From: an uncultured Mycoplasmatota bacterium
GTDB taxonomy: Bacteria; Bacillota_I; Bacilli_A; RF39; UBA660
Assembly: GCA_947296775.1 (NCBI GenBank)
Contig: CAMYRF010000078.1
Coordinates: forward strand, 1 to 5,443
Length of the DNA stretch: 5,443 nucleotides
Reading direction: 5' to 3'
Part shown: in pieces, positions 1 to 5,443 of the stretch
How the letters are laid out: every line of letters starts with the position of its first letter
Numbering within the stretch: position 1 is the first letter of the stretch
Position numbers and translations under genes: made by a program
Notes under the pieces: model-generated
What the model was told of the DNA's origin: nothing
The model's database searches: none
What the model saw: the letters and a program-made list of their open reading frames with translations, nothing else

Positions 1-46
1 AAATATTTTTTAAAAAATTATAAAAAATACAAAAAAAAAAAAAAAA

Positions 47-75
47 ACAAGTAATTTTTTCGAAAAATCACTTGT
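47..75 (-). terminator. Rho-independent terminator of the aminopeptidase gene
   Basis: On the minus strand the sequence forms a 13-bp stem (ACAAGTGATTTTT against AAAAATTACTTGT, one G-U pair) around a three-base loop. Further A-T pairing extends the base, and a run of T (plus-strand A at 31-47) follows. It begins directly after the TAA of the aminopeptidase gene, whose stop codon is part of the extended stem. The same 29-bp sequence, with three changes, recurs at 4646-4674. Confidence 0.88.
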
Positions 76-77
76 TT

Positions 78-1487
78 TTAATCCTGATAAAATGCCTTAT
101 ATACTTCATAAGCATTGTAAATATCAAATTTACTAGTAACCTCATATGGAGCATGCATAGAAAGTACTGGAACACCACAATCAATCACATCAATACCTTT
201 ATTAGCTAAAATGTAAGCAATTGTTCCTCCACCACCTTCATCAACTTTCCCCATATCAGCCATTTGATAAGTAAGATTGTTTTTATCTAAAATATGTCTA
301 ACCTTAGCCACAAATTCAGCATTAGCATCACTAGCGCCACCTTTACCACGACTACCAGTATACTTACATAATGCAATCCCATGACCTAAGTAAGCTGCGT
401 TATATTTATCATCAACATCAGCATAAGTTGGATCAGCAGCTGAAGTAACATCAGAAGATAACATTTTAGAATTACATAAAGTTTTTTCTAAAACATTATG
501 TCCATTTTGTCCCGCTTTATCCAATATATTAGCAATAAAAACCTCAAAATTAGCAGAATACATTCCAGTATTACCTACACTGCCAATTTCTTCTTTATCC
601 GCAAGTAAAGCAATAGATGTACGGCAAGGATTATCTAAACTAATTAAAGCTCTTAAAGTAGCATAAGCACAAGAACGATCATCTTGTCCATAAGCCGCTA
701 CCATACTACCATCAAAACCTAAACTACGAGCTGGAAACGCAGGTACAACCTCTAATTCCGCACTAATAAAATCCTTTTCAGTAATACCATATTTATTATT
801 TAAAATATTAAGAATATTTAATTTTACCTTTTCAGAAACTTTTTCATCATTATAAGGCATGCTACCAACTAAAATGTTCAAATCTTCACCAGCAATACCA
901 TCACCTAAAGATTTCTTTTCCTGTTTAGCAGCTAAATGTGGAAGTAAATCAGTAATAGTAAAAATTGGATCTTCCATACCTTCACCAATATTAACATTTA
1001 CAACTTCACCATTACTTTTAGCAATCACTCCTTTAATAACTAAAGGAATAGCTGTCCACTGATATTTTTTAATACCTCCATAATAGTGTGTTTTTAACAA
1101 AGCTAAACCATCGGTTTCATATAAAGGATTTGGTTTTAAATCCAGCCTTGGACTGTCAATATGTGCACCAATTAAATTAAGACCTTCCTCAAGCATAGCA
1201 TTACCAATAACAGCAGCATACACAGCCTTTTTACGATTGATATAATAAACCTTATCACCGGGTTTTAAACTTTTTACATTTTCAATATTTTCAAAGCCAT
1301 TATCCTTAAGTAACTTTTCAGAAAATAAAGCACATTCTCTTTCAGTTTTACAAGAATTTAAAAAAGAAATATATTCATTACAAAAATCGAATATTCTTTC
1401 TTTTTTCTCATCACTAATATTCTCAAAACCAGAATGCTTAACATCAAATAACTTTTCCCTTAATTTTTCACCATTTGTTTTTTCCAT
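78..1487 (-). CDS. apeA: M18 family zinc aminopeptidase (ApeA-like)
   Basis: This is a cytosolic metallo-aminopeptidase that removes N-terminal residues from peptides, a peptide-turnover role. It has 469 residues, the usual length for the bacterial 'M18 aminopeptidase 1' group. The M18 metal-site motifs appear in order: AHIDSPRLDLKPNPLYE with H109 and D111, QDDR with bridging D269 or D270, DKEEIGSVG with E299/E300, SSDVTSAADPTY with D346, and SMHAPYE with H445. All five expected zinc-ligand or catalytic positions are therefore present and the enzyme looks active. There is no signal peptide or membrane segment. Family members usually form large tetrahedral dodecamers (known of the family, not visible here). 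The ATG is preceded by GGGGAG six bases upstream, which fixes the start. It lies 38 nt downstream of mbl on the same strand and I see no convincing promoter between them, so co-transcription is likely. Its TAA touches the terminator hairpin. The family is certain; the symbol apeA rests on motif resemblance. Confidence 0.95.
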   Translation of the reverse strand: MEKTNGEKLREKLFDVKHSGFENISDEKKERIFDFCNEYISFLNSCKTERECALFSEKLLKDNGFENIENVKSLKPGDKVYYINRKKAVYAAVIGNAMLEEGLNLIGAHIDSPRLDLKPNPLYETDGLALLKTHYYGGIKKYQWTAIPLVIKGVIAKSNGEVVNVNIGEGMEDPIFTITDLLPHLAAKQEKKSLGDGIAGEDLNILVGSMPYNDEKVSEKVKLNILNILNNKYGITEKDFISAELEVVPAFPARSLGFDGSMVAAYGQDDRSCAYATLRALISLDNPCRTSIALLADKEEIGSVGNTGMYSANFEVFIANILDKAGQNGHNVLEKTLCNSKMLSSDVTSAADPTYADVDDKYNAAYLGHGIALCKYTGSRGKGGASDANAEFVAKVRHILDKNNLTYQMADMGKVDEGGGGTIAYILANKGIDVIDCGVPVLSMHAPYEVTSKFDIYNAYEVYKAFYQD

Positions 1488-1525
1488 AATTTTCTCCCCA
1501 TTCTGATTTTATTATGTACTATTTC

Positions 1526-2530
1526 TTAAAAATTAAAAGTATTATTATCAATTAAATGAATATTATCAAGTAAAACGCCAGTTCCCTCAACTACACAAGT
1601 AAGAGGACTTTCAGCAACAAATACAGGAACTTTAAGCTCATGAGCAAGAAGCTCATCAAAACCATTTAATAAAGCTCCACCACCAGTTACAACAATTCCT
1701 TTATCAACAATATCAGCTGATAATTCAGGAGGAGTTTGTTCTAAAACAGCTTTCGCATTATTAATAATTGTATAAACACTTTCTCTTAAAGCCTCTTCAA
1801 CTTCATCAGAAGTAACAGTGACAGTATGAGGAAGCCCAGTAACCAAATCACGACCTCTAACTTCCATTTTTTCATTTAAATTACCTGGAAATACAGTACC
1901 AATAGTAAATTTAATTTCCTCAGCAGTACGATCACCAATTAATAATTTATATTTATCTTTAATGTATTTAATAATATCTGCATCAAATACATTACCAGCT
2001 ATTTTAATAGAAGATGAAGTAACAATTCCTCCTAAAGATAAAATTGCAATGTCAGTCGTTCCACCACCAATATCAATAACCATATTACCACTAGGTTTAG
2101 AAATATCCATTCCAGCACCAATCGCAGCAACCTTAGGTTCTTCATCAATAAATACTTTACGTGCCCCTGTTCTTTCAGCAGCTTCTTTAATCGCATTTTT
2201 TTCAACTTGAGTAATATTTGAAGGACAACAAATTAAAATTCTAGGTCTAGCTAAAAAGCTTCTACCATTAACTTTTCTAATAAAATGATTAAGCATAATT
2301 TCTGTAATTTCAAAATCAGCAATAACTCCGTCTTTCATTGGTCTAATAGCTTTAACCCTGCCTGGAGTTCTTCCAAGCATTTCTCTAGCTTCACTACCAA
2401 CAGCTAATGGTCTTTTAGTATCTGCATCAATTGCTACCACACTAGGTTCATTTAAAACAATTCCTTGACCCTTAATATAAATAAGTACGTTTGCTGTTCC
2501 TAAATCTATTCCAATATCTTTTGAAAACAT
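1526..2530 (-). CDS. mbl: MreB-family rod-shape actin homologue, Mbl type
   Basis: This is a bacterial actin that polymerises under the membrane and guides lateral wall synthesis with the elongation machinery. The actin-fold signatures are clear in the 334-residue protein: phosphate-1 DIGIDLGTANVLIY (5-18), phosphate-2 DIGGGTTD (153-160) and adenosine-site TGGGALLNG (282-290). The hydrophobic SFL at 91-93 matches the membrane-insertion loop of MreB proteins. The N-terminus, the ELSADI segment and the overall length resemble B. subtilis Mbl closely, and the gene follows spoIIID as it does there. I chose the ATG at 2530, four bases after AGGTGAT. A GTG nine bases upstream (2539) is also in frame, but it would need the AGGAG at 2548-2552, which straddles the predicted transcription start. 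The mreC and mreD genes do not follow here, which fits the Mbl paralogue rather than the mreBCD operon copy. Confidence 0.95.
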   Translation of the reverse strand: MFSKDIGIDLGTANVLIYIKGQGIVLNEPSVVAIDADTKRPLAVGSEAREMLGRTPGRVKAIRPMKDGVIADFEITEIMLNHFIRKVNGRSFLARPRILICCPSNITQVEKNAIKEAAERTGARKVFIDEEPKVAAIGAGMDISKPSGNMVIDIGGGTTDIAILSLGGIVTSSSIKIAGNVFDADIIKYIKDKYKLLIGDRTAEEIKFTIGTVFPGNLNEKMEVRGRDLVTGLPHTVTVTSDEVEEALRESVYTIINNAKAVLEQTPPELSADIVDKGIVVTGGGALLNGFDELLAHELKVPVFVAESPLTCVVEGTGVLLDNIHLIDNNTFNF

Positions 2531-2534
2531 ATTT

Positions 2535-2541
2535 ATCACCT
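2535..2541 (-). promoter_or_regulatory. Ribosome binding site deciding the mbl start
   Basis: AGGTGAT matches the 3' part of the ideal anti-Shine-Dalgarno complement and sits four bases before the ATG at 2530. It overlaps the alternative GTG at 2539, which argues for the ATG. Mbl homologues also begin at the equivalent of MFSKD. Confidence 0.7.
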
Positions 2542-2548
2542 TTTTCTC

Positions 2549-2577
2549 TCCTAATATTATACCACAGAGTATTAGGA
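2549..2577. repeat. 8-bp inverted repeat bracketing the mbl -10 element
   Basis: The arms at 2549-2556 (TCCTAATA on the plus strand) and 2570-2577 (TATTAGGA) are perfect inverted copies separated by 13 bp. The extended -10 of mbl lies between and partly within the arms. It could be an operator, or in a read-through transcript from spoIIID a weak hairpin hiding the upstream AGGAG. Eight bases in AT-rich sequence can also occur by chance. Confidence 0.4.
2556..2564 (-). promoter_or_regulatory. Extended -10 promoter for mbl
   Basis: The minus strand reads TGGTATAAT, a perfect TATAAT with an extended-10 TG one base upstream. It predicts a transcript start near 2549 and a leader of about 19 nt. 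No good -35 hexamer is seen at 16-18 bp spacing, as is common for extended -10 promoters. This would give mbl expression independent of the sporulation-controlled spoIIID upstream. Confidence 0.65.
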
Positions 2578-2586
2578 TTTAACAGG

Positions 2587-2841
2587 TTAACATGATAAAT
2601 TTAAATACTTTTTTTTCGTTGACTCCCCGCCCTTAATATGCCTAATATCAGTATGATATTTCAGTATTTTTTGAATTTCTAAATATAAAGCATTATCAAT
2701 AAATTTAAGTCTATCCTTTAAGTCCTTATGGACAGTACTTTTAGATACACCAAACACCTTGGCAATTTCTCTTAAAGTTTTACCCGTATCAATCATATAT
2801 TCCGCCTCCGAGATAACTCTTTTAGTAATATCATTTTCCAA
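2587..2841 (-). CDS. spoIIID: Sporulation transcriptional regulator SpoIIID
   Basis: SpoIIID is a small DNA-binding protein of the mother cell. In B. subtilis it is made under sigma-E, and it activates or represses many genes on the way to sigma-K. The 84-residue product carries a helix-turn-helix at about 22-41 (TLREIAKVFGVSKSTVHKDL), nearly identical to the family signature. The second conserved block is ILKYHTDIRHIKGGESTKKK (59-78), whose basic tail adds DNA contacts. Length is slightly below the roughly 93 residues of the B. subtilis protein, with only the variable C-terminus short. The start is a TTG at 2841 preceded by AAAGGGG about eight bases away; no closer ATG fits, so translation initiation is probably inefficient. 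The gene ends 56 nt before mbl. Its presence is good evidence that the organism sporulates or recently did. Confidence 0.93.
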   Translation of the reverse strand: MENDITKRVISEAEYMIDTGKTLREIAKVFGVSKSTVHKDLKDRLKFIDNALYLEIQKILKYHTDIRHIKGGESTKKKYLNLSC

Positions 2842-2919
2842 ACAAATCGCCCCTTTAATAAAGTATATAAATTTGGAAAAATAATTAGACCAAAAAAGAT
2901 ATTTATCAAAACACTTATA

Positions 2920-2949
2920 TTTATATGTATAAATTATTTATAAACATAA
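2920..2949 (-). promoter_or_regulatory. Weak candidate sigma-E promoter for spoIIID
   Basis: The minus strand has TTATGTT (2949-2943), a 15-bp spacer, then CATATAAA (2927-2920), loosely resembling the sigma-E pattern of an ATATT-like -35 and a CATACAAT-like -10. The match is partial and the surroundings are extremely AT-rich. It is listed mainly because spoIIID is a sigma-E gene in characterised spore formers. Confidence 0.22.
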
Positions 2950-3008
2950 ATATAAACCCATGGGCCATTTAATTAAAAATTTTATCACAACTATGACAAA
3001 ATTAAAGC

Positions 3009-3036
3009 AAAAATAAAAGGACTATCGCCCATTCAT
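3009..3036 (-). terminator. Possible terminator of the toxin-antitoxin operon
   Basis: The minus strand forms GGGC-GATA-GTCC (3030-3019), extended after one mismatch by five weak pairs (ATGAA against TTTAT, to 3036 and 3013). T-rich sequence follows (TTTTATTTTTG). It lies about 65 nt after the toxin stop codon and points the right way. The stem is short and includes G-U pairs, so termination may be inefficient. Confidence 0.38.
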
Positions 3037-3100
3037 ATAAGTTAATCCTCGTTTCAAAAATTATTTATACATTTTCCAACTTTTGAATTTCAATTAAATT

Positions 3101-3487
3101 TTAATTTTTATTGAATTTATAATGTCCTTTTTGATTTTTATTTTTATGATATTTATTTGTTTCAACTTTATAATCCATGTTATTAATTTTTATATATGTA
3201 TTTGCTATTGATTTAGTTTTATACTGCTTCAATATTTCTTTTAATCTAACATCAATTTTTTTCAAATTACCAGACAATCTGATAATCCCAAAATTATTTT
3301 TATGTTTAAATCTATCAAAATGATGATCAGCTGTTACAATGCATCGTTTTTTATCTAATGATAACCGAAATACTTCTTCATCTTTAATACCAGGGTATTC
3401 ATGTCCTACATTAATTACATTATGCCTATTTGATGCCACACTTTCTGAAATACATAACGGAATATTTTCATCACATAAAAGTTTCAT
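3101..3487 (-). CDS. DUF5615 PIN-like RNase toxin (COG4634 type)
   Basis: This is a predicted ribonuclease toxin of the PIN-like family paired with DUF433 antitoxins. The 128-residue protein opens with MKLLCDENIP, the family's N-terminal acidic motif (D6, E7). PGIKDEEVF (32-40) supplies D36/E37/E38, and CIVTADHHFDRF (49-60) corresponds to the usual VTxDxDF block with D54 conserved. The second acid of that block is histidine (H56), with an extra D58 after the phenylalanine, so the active site deviates slightly. After about residue 95 there is a Lys/Asn/His-rich basic tail that is longer than typical and may bind RNA or the antitoxin. The ATG starts two bases after the antitoxin stop, and the nearest Shine-Dalgarno-like AAGGA is 18 bases away. 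Translation is therefore probably coupled to the antitoxin, keeping toxin output low. The toxin role comes from the family and the pairing; no target is known from sequence. Confidence 0.82.
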   Translation of the reverse strand: MKLLCDENIPLCISESVASNRHNVINVGHEYPGIKDEEVFRLSLDKKRCIVTADHHFDRFKHKNNFGIIRLSGNLKKIDVRLKEILKQYKTKSIANTYIKINNMDYKVETNKYHKNKNQKGHYKFNKN

Positions 3488-3489
3488 TT

Positions 3490-3873
3490 TTATCTACGTA
3501 TATATTCCTTGATGAAAAATTTAAAAAAATGTGTATTACGAATTTCATAAATAATTGCAGCCAATATTTGCTTTTCATCTGAAATATTAGACAAATTTTC
3601 TAATATTTCATTTGGACTATAACCGTCAAATATCATTCTCATAATGTCTGATGTAGATATTCTGGTTCCAACAACTATAGATTTACCAGAGTTAATAGCT
3701 TTATCAGTTGTAATAAATTCAGTAATGAGATTATCAAATTTTGAATTTTTAGCCATATTTCTCAATATTTTATATTCATGCCAAGTATTACGTATTAAAC
3801 GTTTTTCTTTCTCCTTAACATCAAATGTATCAGAAAAAAATTCTTTTCCAACGTAAGTCTCCAAACCATACAT
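3490..3873 (-). CDS. DUF433 antitoxin (COG2442 type) with N-terminal extension
   Basis: This is the predicted antitoxin that neutralises the PIN-like protein encoded immediately downstream, and probably also represses its own promoter. The 127-residue protein has the DUF433 domain at about 53-113. Its conserved features are ITTDKAINSGKSIVVGTRIS (54-73), DIMRMIFDGYSPNEIL (76-91) and a final helix ILAAIIYEIRN (103-113). The first 50 residues are charged, rich in Lys, Asp and Asn, and match no domain I know. The C-terminus ends in an aromatic and basic helix (FFKFFIKEYIRR). The frame stays open to a GTG at 3960. I prefer the ATG at 3873 because AAGGAAGTGAT lies six bases before it and because the two promoter-like elements at 3946-3901 fall inside the longer version. 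The pair looks like a complete, intact accessory module in an otherwise conserved chromosomal region. Confidence 0.82.
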   Translation of the reverse strand: MYGLETYVGKEFFSDTFDVKEKEKRLIRNTWHEYKILRNMAKNSKFDNLITEFITTDKAINSGKSIVVGTRISTSDIMRMIFDGYSPNEILENLSNISDEKQILAAIIYEIRNTHFFKFFIKEYIRR

Positions 3874-3879
3874 ATTCTC

Positions 3880-3890
3880 ATCACTTCCTT
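3880..3890 (-). promoter_or_regulatory. Strong ribosome binding site deciding the antitoxin start
   Basis: AAGGAAGTGAT differs at one base from the full anti-Shine-Dalgarno complement AAGGAGGTGAT and sits six bases before the ATG at 3873. The GTG at 3960 has no comparable upstream site. High antitoxin initiation against a toxin lacking its own site would set the expected excess of antitoxin. Confidence 0.7.
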
Positions 3891-3900
3891 TCTTACTAAG

Positions 3901-3909
3901 ATTATAACA
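3901..3909 (-). promoter_or_regulatory. Second, extended -10 promoter of the toxin-antitoxin operon
   Basis: The minus strand reads TGTTATAAT, a perfect TATAAT with an extended TG. It predicts a start near 3894 and a leader of about 20 nt. No good -35 is present at 17 bp. It lies 23 bp downstream of the -10 of the TTGACA promoter, so a repressor bound here could block both. Confidence 0.5.
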
Positions 3910-3923
3910 CGAATTAATAATAT

Positions 3924-3951
3924 ATTGTACTATTTTTCTTAATTTTGTCAA
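3924..3951 (-). promoter_or_regulatory. Near-consensus sigma-A promoter of the toxin-antitoxin operon
   Basis: The minus strand carries TTGACA (3951-3946), a 16-bp spacer, then TACAAT (3929-3924). This is a perfect -35 and a five-of-six -10. The predicted start near 3917 gives a leader of about 44 nt to the ATG at 3873. Confidence 0.65.
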
Positions 3952-4041
3952 ATTACTCACCTCACATATTATTTATTTTATGGCAATTAAAGTAAAAAAA
4001 ATGTCTAATAATATATGCAATAAAATTTCATAATAATACAA

Positions 4042-4069
4042 AAAAAGATATTAACCAAAATATCTTTTT
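4042..4069 (-). terminator. Rho-independent terminator of the four-cysteine anchored protein gene
   Basis: There is a perfect 11-bp stem (AAAAAGATATT with AATATCTTTTT) around a six-base loop, followed on the minus strand by seven T counted into the stem base. It is 18 nt after the TAA of the gene ending at 4088. The surrounding 35 bp (4038-4072) recur with three changes at 5384-5418. Confidence 0.82.
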
Positions 4070-4087
4070 ATAATTCACTAATATTTT

Positions 4088-4603
4088 TTATTGTTCTTCA
4101 AAAACTTGTAACTGAGATTTTTCAACTTTGGAATATATTTCATTTTTGTCATTTATAATAGTATTATATTCACCTATTCGATATTCACCTTCAACACATG
4201 GACTATCATAATCATTACATTTAAGAACCAATTTATCACCATTGATTGTATATGTTCCATCCCATGTATATCCGCCACCACAATCAGCACCATATGCTGA
4301 TTTATATGTTCCACTTTCATTAAATAAAATTTCTATAGTTTCTCCATGTTTTTGACTAATATTTTCAGGGTCACACGGATCTTCATCAGTAGAATATGTT
4401 GTGCCAAATTTATAATAACCTGTTAATTTTGTTGTTGGCTCATTTTCTTCTGTCTCTTTATTGTCGTTAATTTCATTTTTTACTTCTGGTTCTGTAGTTT
4501 TTACTTTTATAAATTTATCGTATATAATATAACCACCAAGTCCTAATACAGCTAATACAAAAATAACTATTACCATTGTTTTTCCTTTACTTTTATTTTC
4601 CAT
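4088..4603 (-). CDS. Single-pass anchored extracytoplasmic protein, four-cysteine beta domain
   Basis: I do not recognise a named family. The 171-residue protein has a short Lys-rich cytoplasmic start (MENKSKGK) and one hydrophobic segment at about 10-28 (MVIVIFVLAVLGLGGYIIY) without a lipobox or clear cleavage site. It is therefore probably an uncleaved N-in, C-out membrane anchor. A Glu/Thr/Asn/Lys linker (33-58) follows, then a compact, probably beta-rich domain (60-160) with LTGYY, ETIEIL (88-93) and GTYTINGDKLVL (116-127). C77, C108, C129 and C136 lie outside the membrane and could form two disulfides. The order of strands recalls small lipocalin-like or copper-resistance-like beta barrels, but that is a guess. 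AGGAG nine bases before the ATG fixes the start. Residues 1-31 and the leader are nearly identical in DNA to those of the gene at 4719-5285, and the external domains share a weak common pattern, so the two are tandem paralogues. A hairpin lies between them. Confidence 0.85.
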   Translation of the reverse strand: MENKSKGKTMVIVIFVLAVLGLGGYIIYDKFIKVKTTEPEVKNEINDNKETEENEPTTKLTGYYKFGTTYSTDEDPCDPENISQKHGETIEILFNESGTYKSAYGADCGGGYTWDGTYTINGDKLVLKCNDYDSPCVEGEYRIGEYNTIINDKNEIYSKVEKSQLQVFEEQ

Positions 4604-4640
4604 ACAAAAACACTCCTATCCTATGCCTATTTTATCTCAA
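4509..4640 (-). repeat. Anchor cassette direct repeat, copy 1
   Basis: These 132 bp match 5191-5322 at 126 positions. The repeat covers the putative -10, leader, ribosome binding site and codons 1-31 (cytoplasmic start plus membrane anchor). Similarity drops abruptly after the anchor. The two changes inside the coding part both alter the protein (N3 to K, F15 to L) and there are no silent changes. Confidence 0.95.
4629..4634 (-). promoter_or_regulatory. Possible -10 element of the downstream anchor gene
   Basis: TAAAAT on the minus strand, in the context GAGATAAAATA, follows the T-run of the preceding terminator and lies about 25 bases before the ATG. The same element occurs in the paralogue at 5311-5316. 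No -35 is visible. It is supported only by conservation between copies and by the need for a promoter after a terminator. Confidence 0.3.
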
Positions 4641-4645
4641 AAAAA

Positions 4646-4674
4646 ACAAGTAATATTTTCAAAAAATAACTTGT
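4646..4674 (-). terminator. Rho-independent terminator between the two anchor genes
   Basis: The minus strand forms an ACAAGT/ACTTGT-based stem with two internal T-T mismatches, then eight T. It lies 45 nt after the TAA of the gene ending at 4719. Twenty-six of its 29 bases match the terminator at 47-75. Because it also lies in the leader region of the next gene, it could act as an attenuator instead. Confidence 0.75.
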
Positions 4675-5190
4675 TTACACTAAATTTTACAATCAAAATT
4701 TCACCTTATTTAAGTTTATTATTTCATATTATTAATATATTTTAAATCAAAATTATCTGTCTTTGATAAAATCCCTGAAAGACCGTTGTTATCATAAATA
4801 AGATTTTCTTGTTCTAATGTAAATATCTCATATTCATTATCAATGCCACTTTCAGTTTTAGTAACATTATCATCTCCTAAAAACTCAAAATTATGTTTTT
4901 CAGTAAAATGTAAAAATATTTTTTTGTCTTTTATAATATATGTTCCTTTATAACAAACCATACCTGTACCTAATTGAGAACAATAAACTGCACTGTTGGC
5001 ATCTTTAATTAACAACTCAATATTTTCTATTGGTCTACCTATCTCTGCCTGCGCCTCAACAGTACCACTATATGCACCAATTAAATTATTTATTGATTCA
5101 TCTTTGTTCCCATTACTTTTTAAAGTCTCAATTTCTTGATTTAATTTTTTAATTTGGCCCTGTAACTCTGCTGTATTATCTTCTTTATTT

Positions 5191-5348
<158 letters not shown>

Positions 5349-5387
5349 TAAAAAAAAAAATTTAAAATACAATAAATTTTAAAACAA

Positions 5388-5415
5388 AAAAAGATATTAA
5401 CAAAAATTTATTTTT
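5388..5415 (-). terminator. Decayed terminator-like relic at the right edge
   Basis: Bases 5384-5418 match 4038-4072 at 32 of 35 positions. All three changes fall in one arm or the loop of the hairpin, leaving five outer pairs and broken inner pairing. By analogy it would end another gene lying further right, outside the window. Confidence 0.4.
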
Positions 5416-5443
5416 ATAAATAATTAATTTTTTTAAAAAAATA

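Larger units (their letters stand above)
2842..3100. other. Gene-free AT-rich spacer upstream of spoIIID
   Basis: I find no coding sequence, tRNA or rRNA in this 259-bp stretch. It holds the weak sigma-E-like promoter, a palindrome CCCATGGG at 2957-2964 inside a short GC-rich island, an imperfect dyad TTGTCA/TGATAA at 2983-3000, and the terminator-like hairpin at 3013-3036. In B. subtilis spoIIQ lies a little upstream of spoIIID; here nothing like it is present and a toxin-antitoxin pair sits next instead. Confidence 0.6.

Noticed and set aside
859..1062. Plus-strand open frame antisense to the aminopeptidase gene
   Set aside because: It lies wholly within a gene of certain identity, has no ribosome binding site of note, and its composition mirrors the opposite strand.
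1488..1525. CATAAT/TAAAAT elements as a separate promoter for the aminopeptidase gene
   Set aside because: No -35 lies at an acceptable spacing, and the short gap fits co-transcription with mbl.
1962..2210. Plus-strand open frame antisense to mbl
   Set aside because: It is a shadow of a highly conserved coding sequence and resembles no family.
2531..2539. GTG start for mbl giving three extra residues
   Set aside because: It overlaps the strong AGGTGAT site, and the known Mbl N-terminus begins at the equivalent of the ATG at 2530.
2892..2903. AAAAAAGATATT, resembling the hairpin family at 4042-4069 and 5388-5415
   Set aside because: Only 12 bases match and no second arm is present; this can arise by chance in such AT-rich sequence.
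3644..3856. Plus-strand open frame antisense to the antitoxin gene
   Set aside because: It is a shadow frame with no start signal, overlapping a well-supported DUF433 gene.

Overview
The window reads as a short piece of chromosome from a very AT-rich, endospore-forming member of the Bacillota (low-GC Gram-positives), probably an uncultured gut-type lineage of Bacilli or Clostridia. The reasons are the adjacent spoIIID and mbl genes, strong Bacillus-like ribosome binding sites, TAA at all seven stops, and the standard code (tryptophan is TGG, with no in-frame TGA). All seven supported genes lie on the minus strand, so the window is transcribed from right to left. Both ends are low-complexity A/T sequence and there is a 26-base A run near the right end. 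This suggests the window is a complete metagenomic contig that broke at simple sequence.

Layout in transcription order. (1) 5443-4088: two related single-pass membrane proteins of unknown function. They share an almost identical 132-bp cassette (leader, ribosome binding site, membrane anchor) but have strongly diverged extracytoplasmic domains, and each is followed by a hairpin terminator. A terminator relic at the right edge hints at a third copy outside the window. (2) 3951-3101: a predicted type II toxin-antitoxin pair, a DUF433 antitoxin followed 2 nt later by a DUF5615/PIN-like RNase toxin. It has its own near-consensus promoters and a weak terminator. (3) 3100-2842: a gene-free AT-rich spacer with two small GC-rich hairpin or palindrome elements, upstream of spoIIID. 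(4) 2841-1526: spoIIID, the mother-cell sporulation regulator, then mbl, an MreB-family rod-shape actin. This gene order is also found in Bacillus subtilis. mbl has its own extended -10 promoter set inside an inverted repeat. (5) 1487-78: an M18 zinc aminopeptidase 38 nt after mbl, closed by a strong terminator at 47-75.

The core genes (spoIIID, mbl, aminopeptidase) are ordinary chromosomal housekeeping and developmental genes. The accessory part is the right half. There a toxin-antitoxin unit and a tandem family of anchor-sharing surface proteins sit upstream of spoIIID. The most interesting signals are the homogenised anchor cassette with diverged ectodomains, the homopolymer next to the putative -10 of the first anchor gene, and two hairpin sequences that each recur at a second, distant intergenic site.
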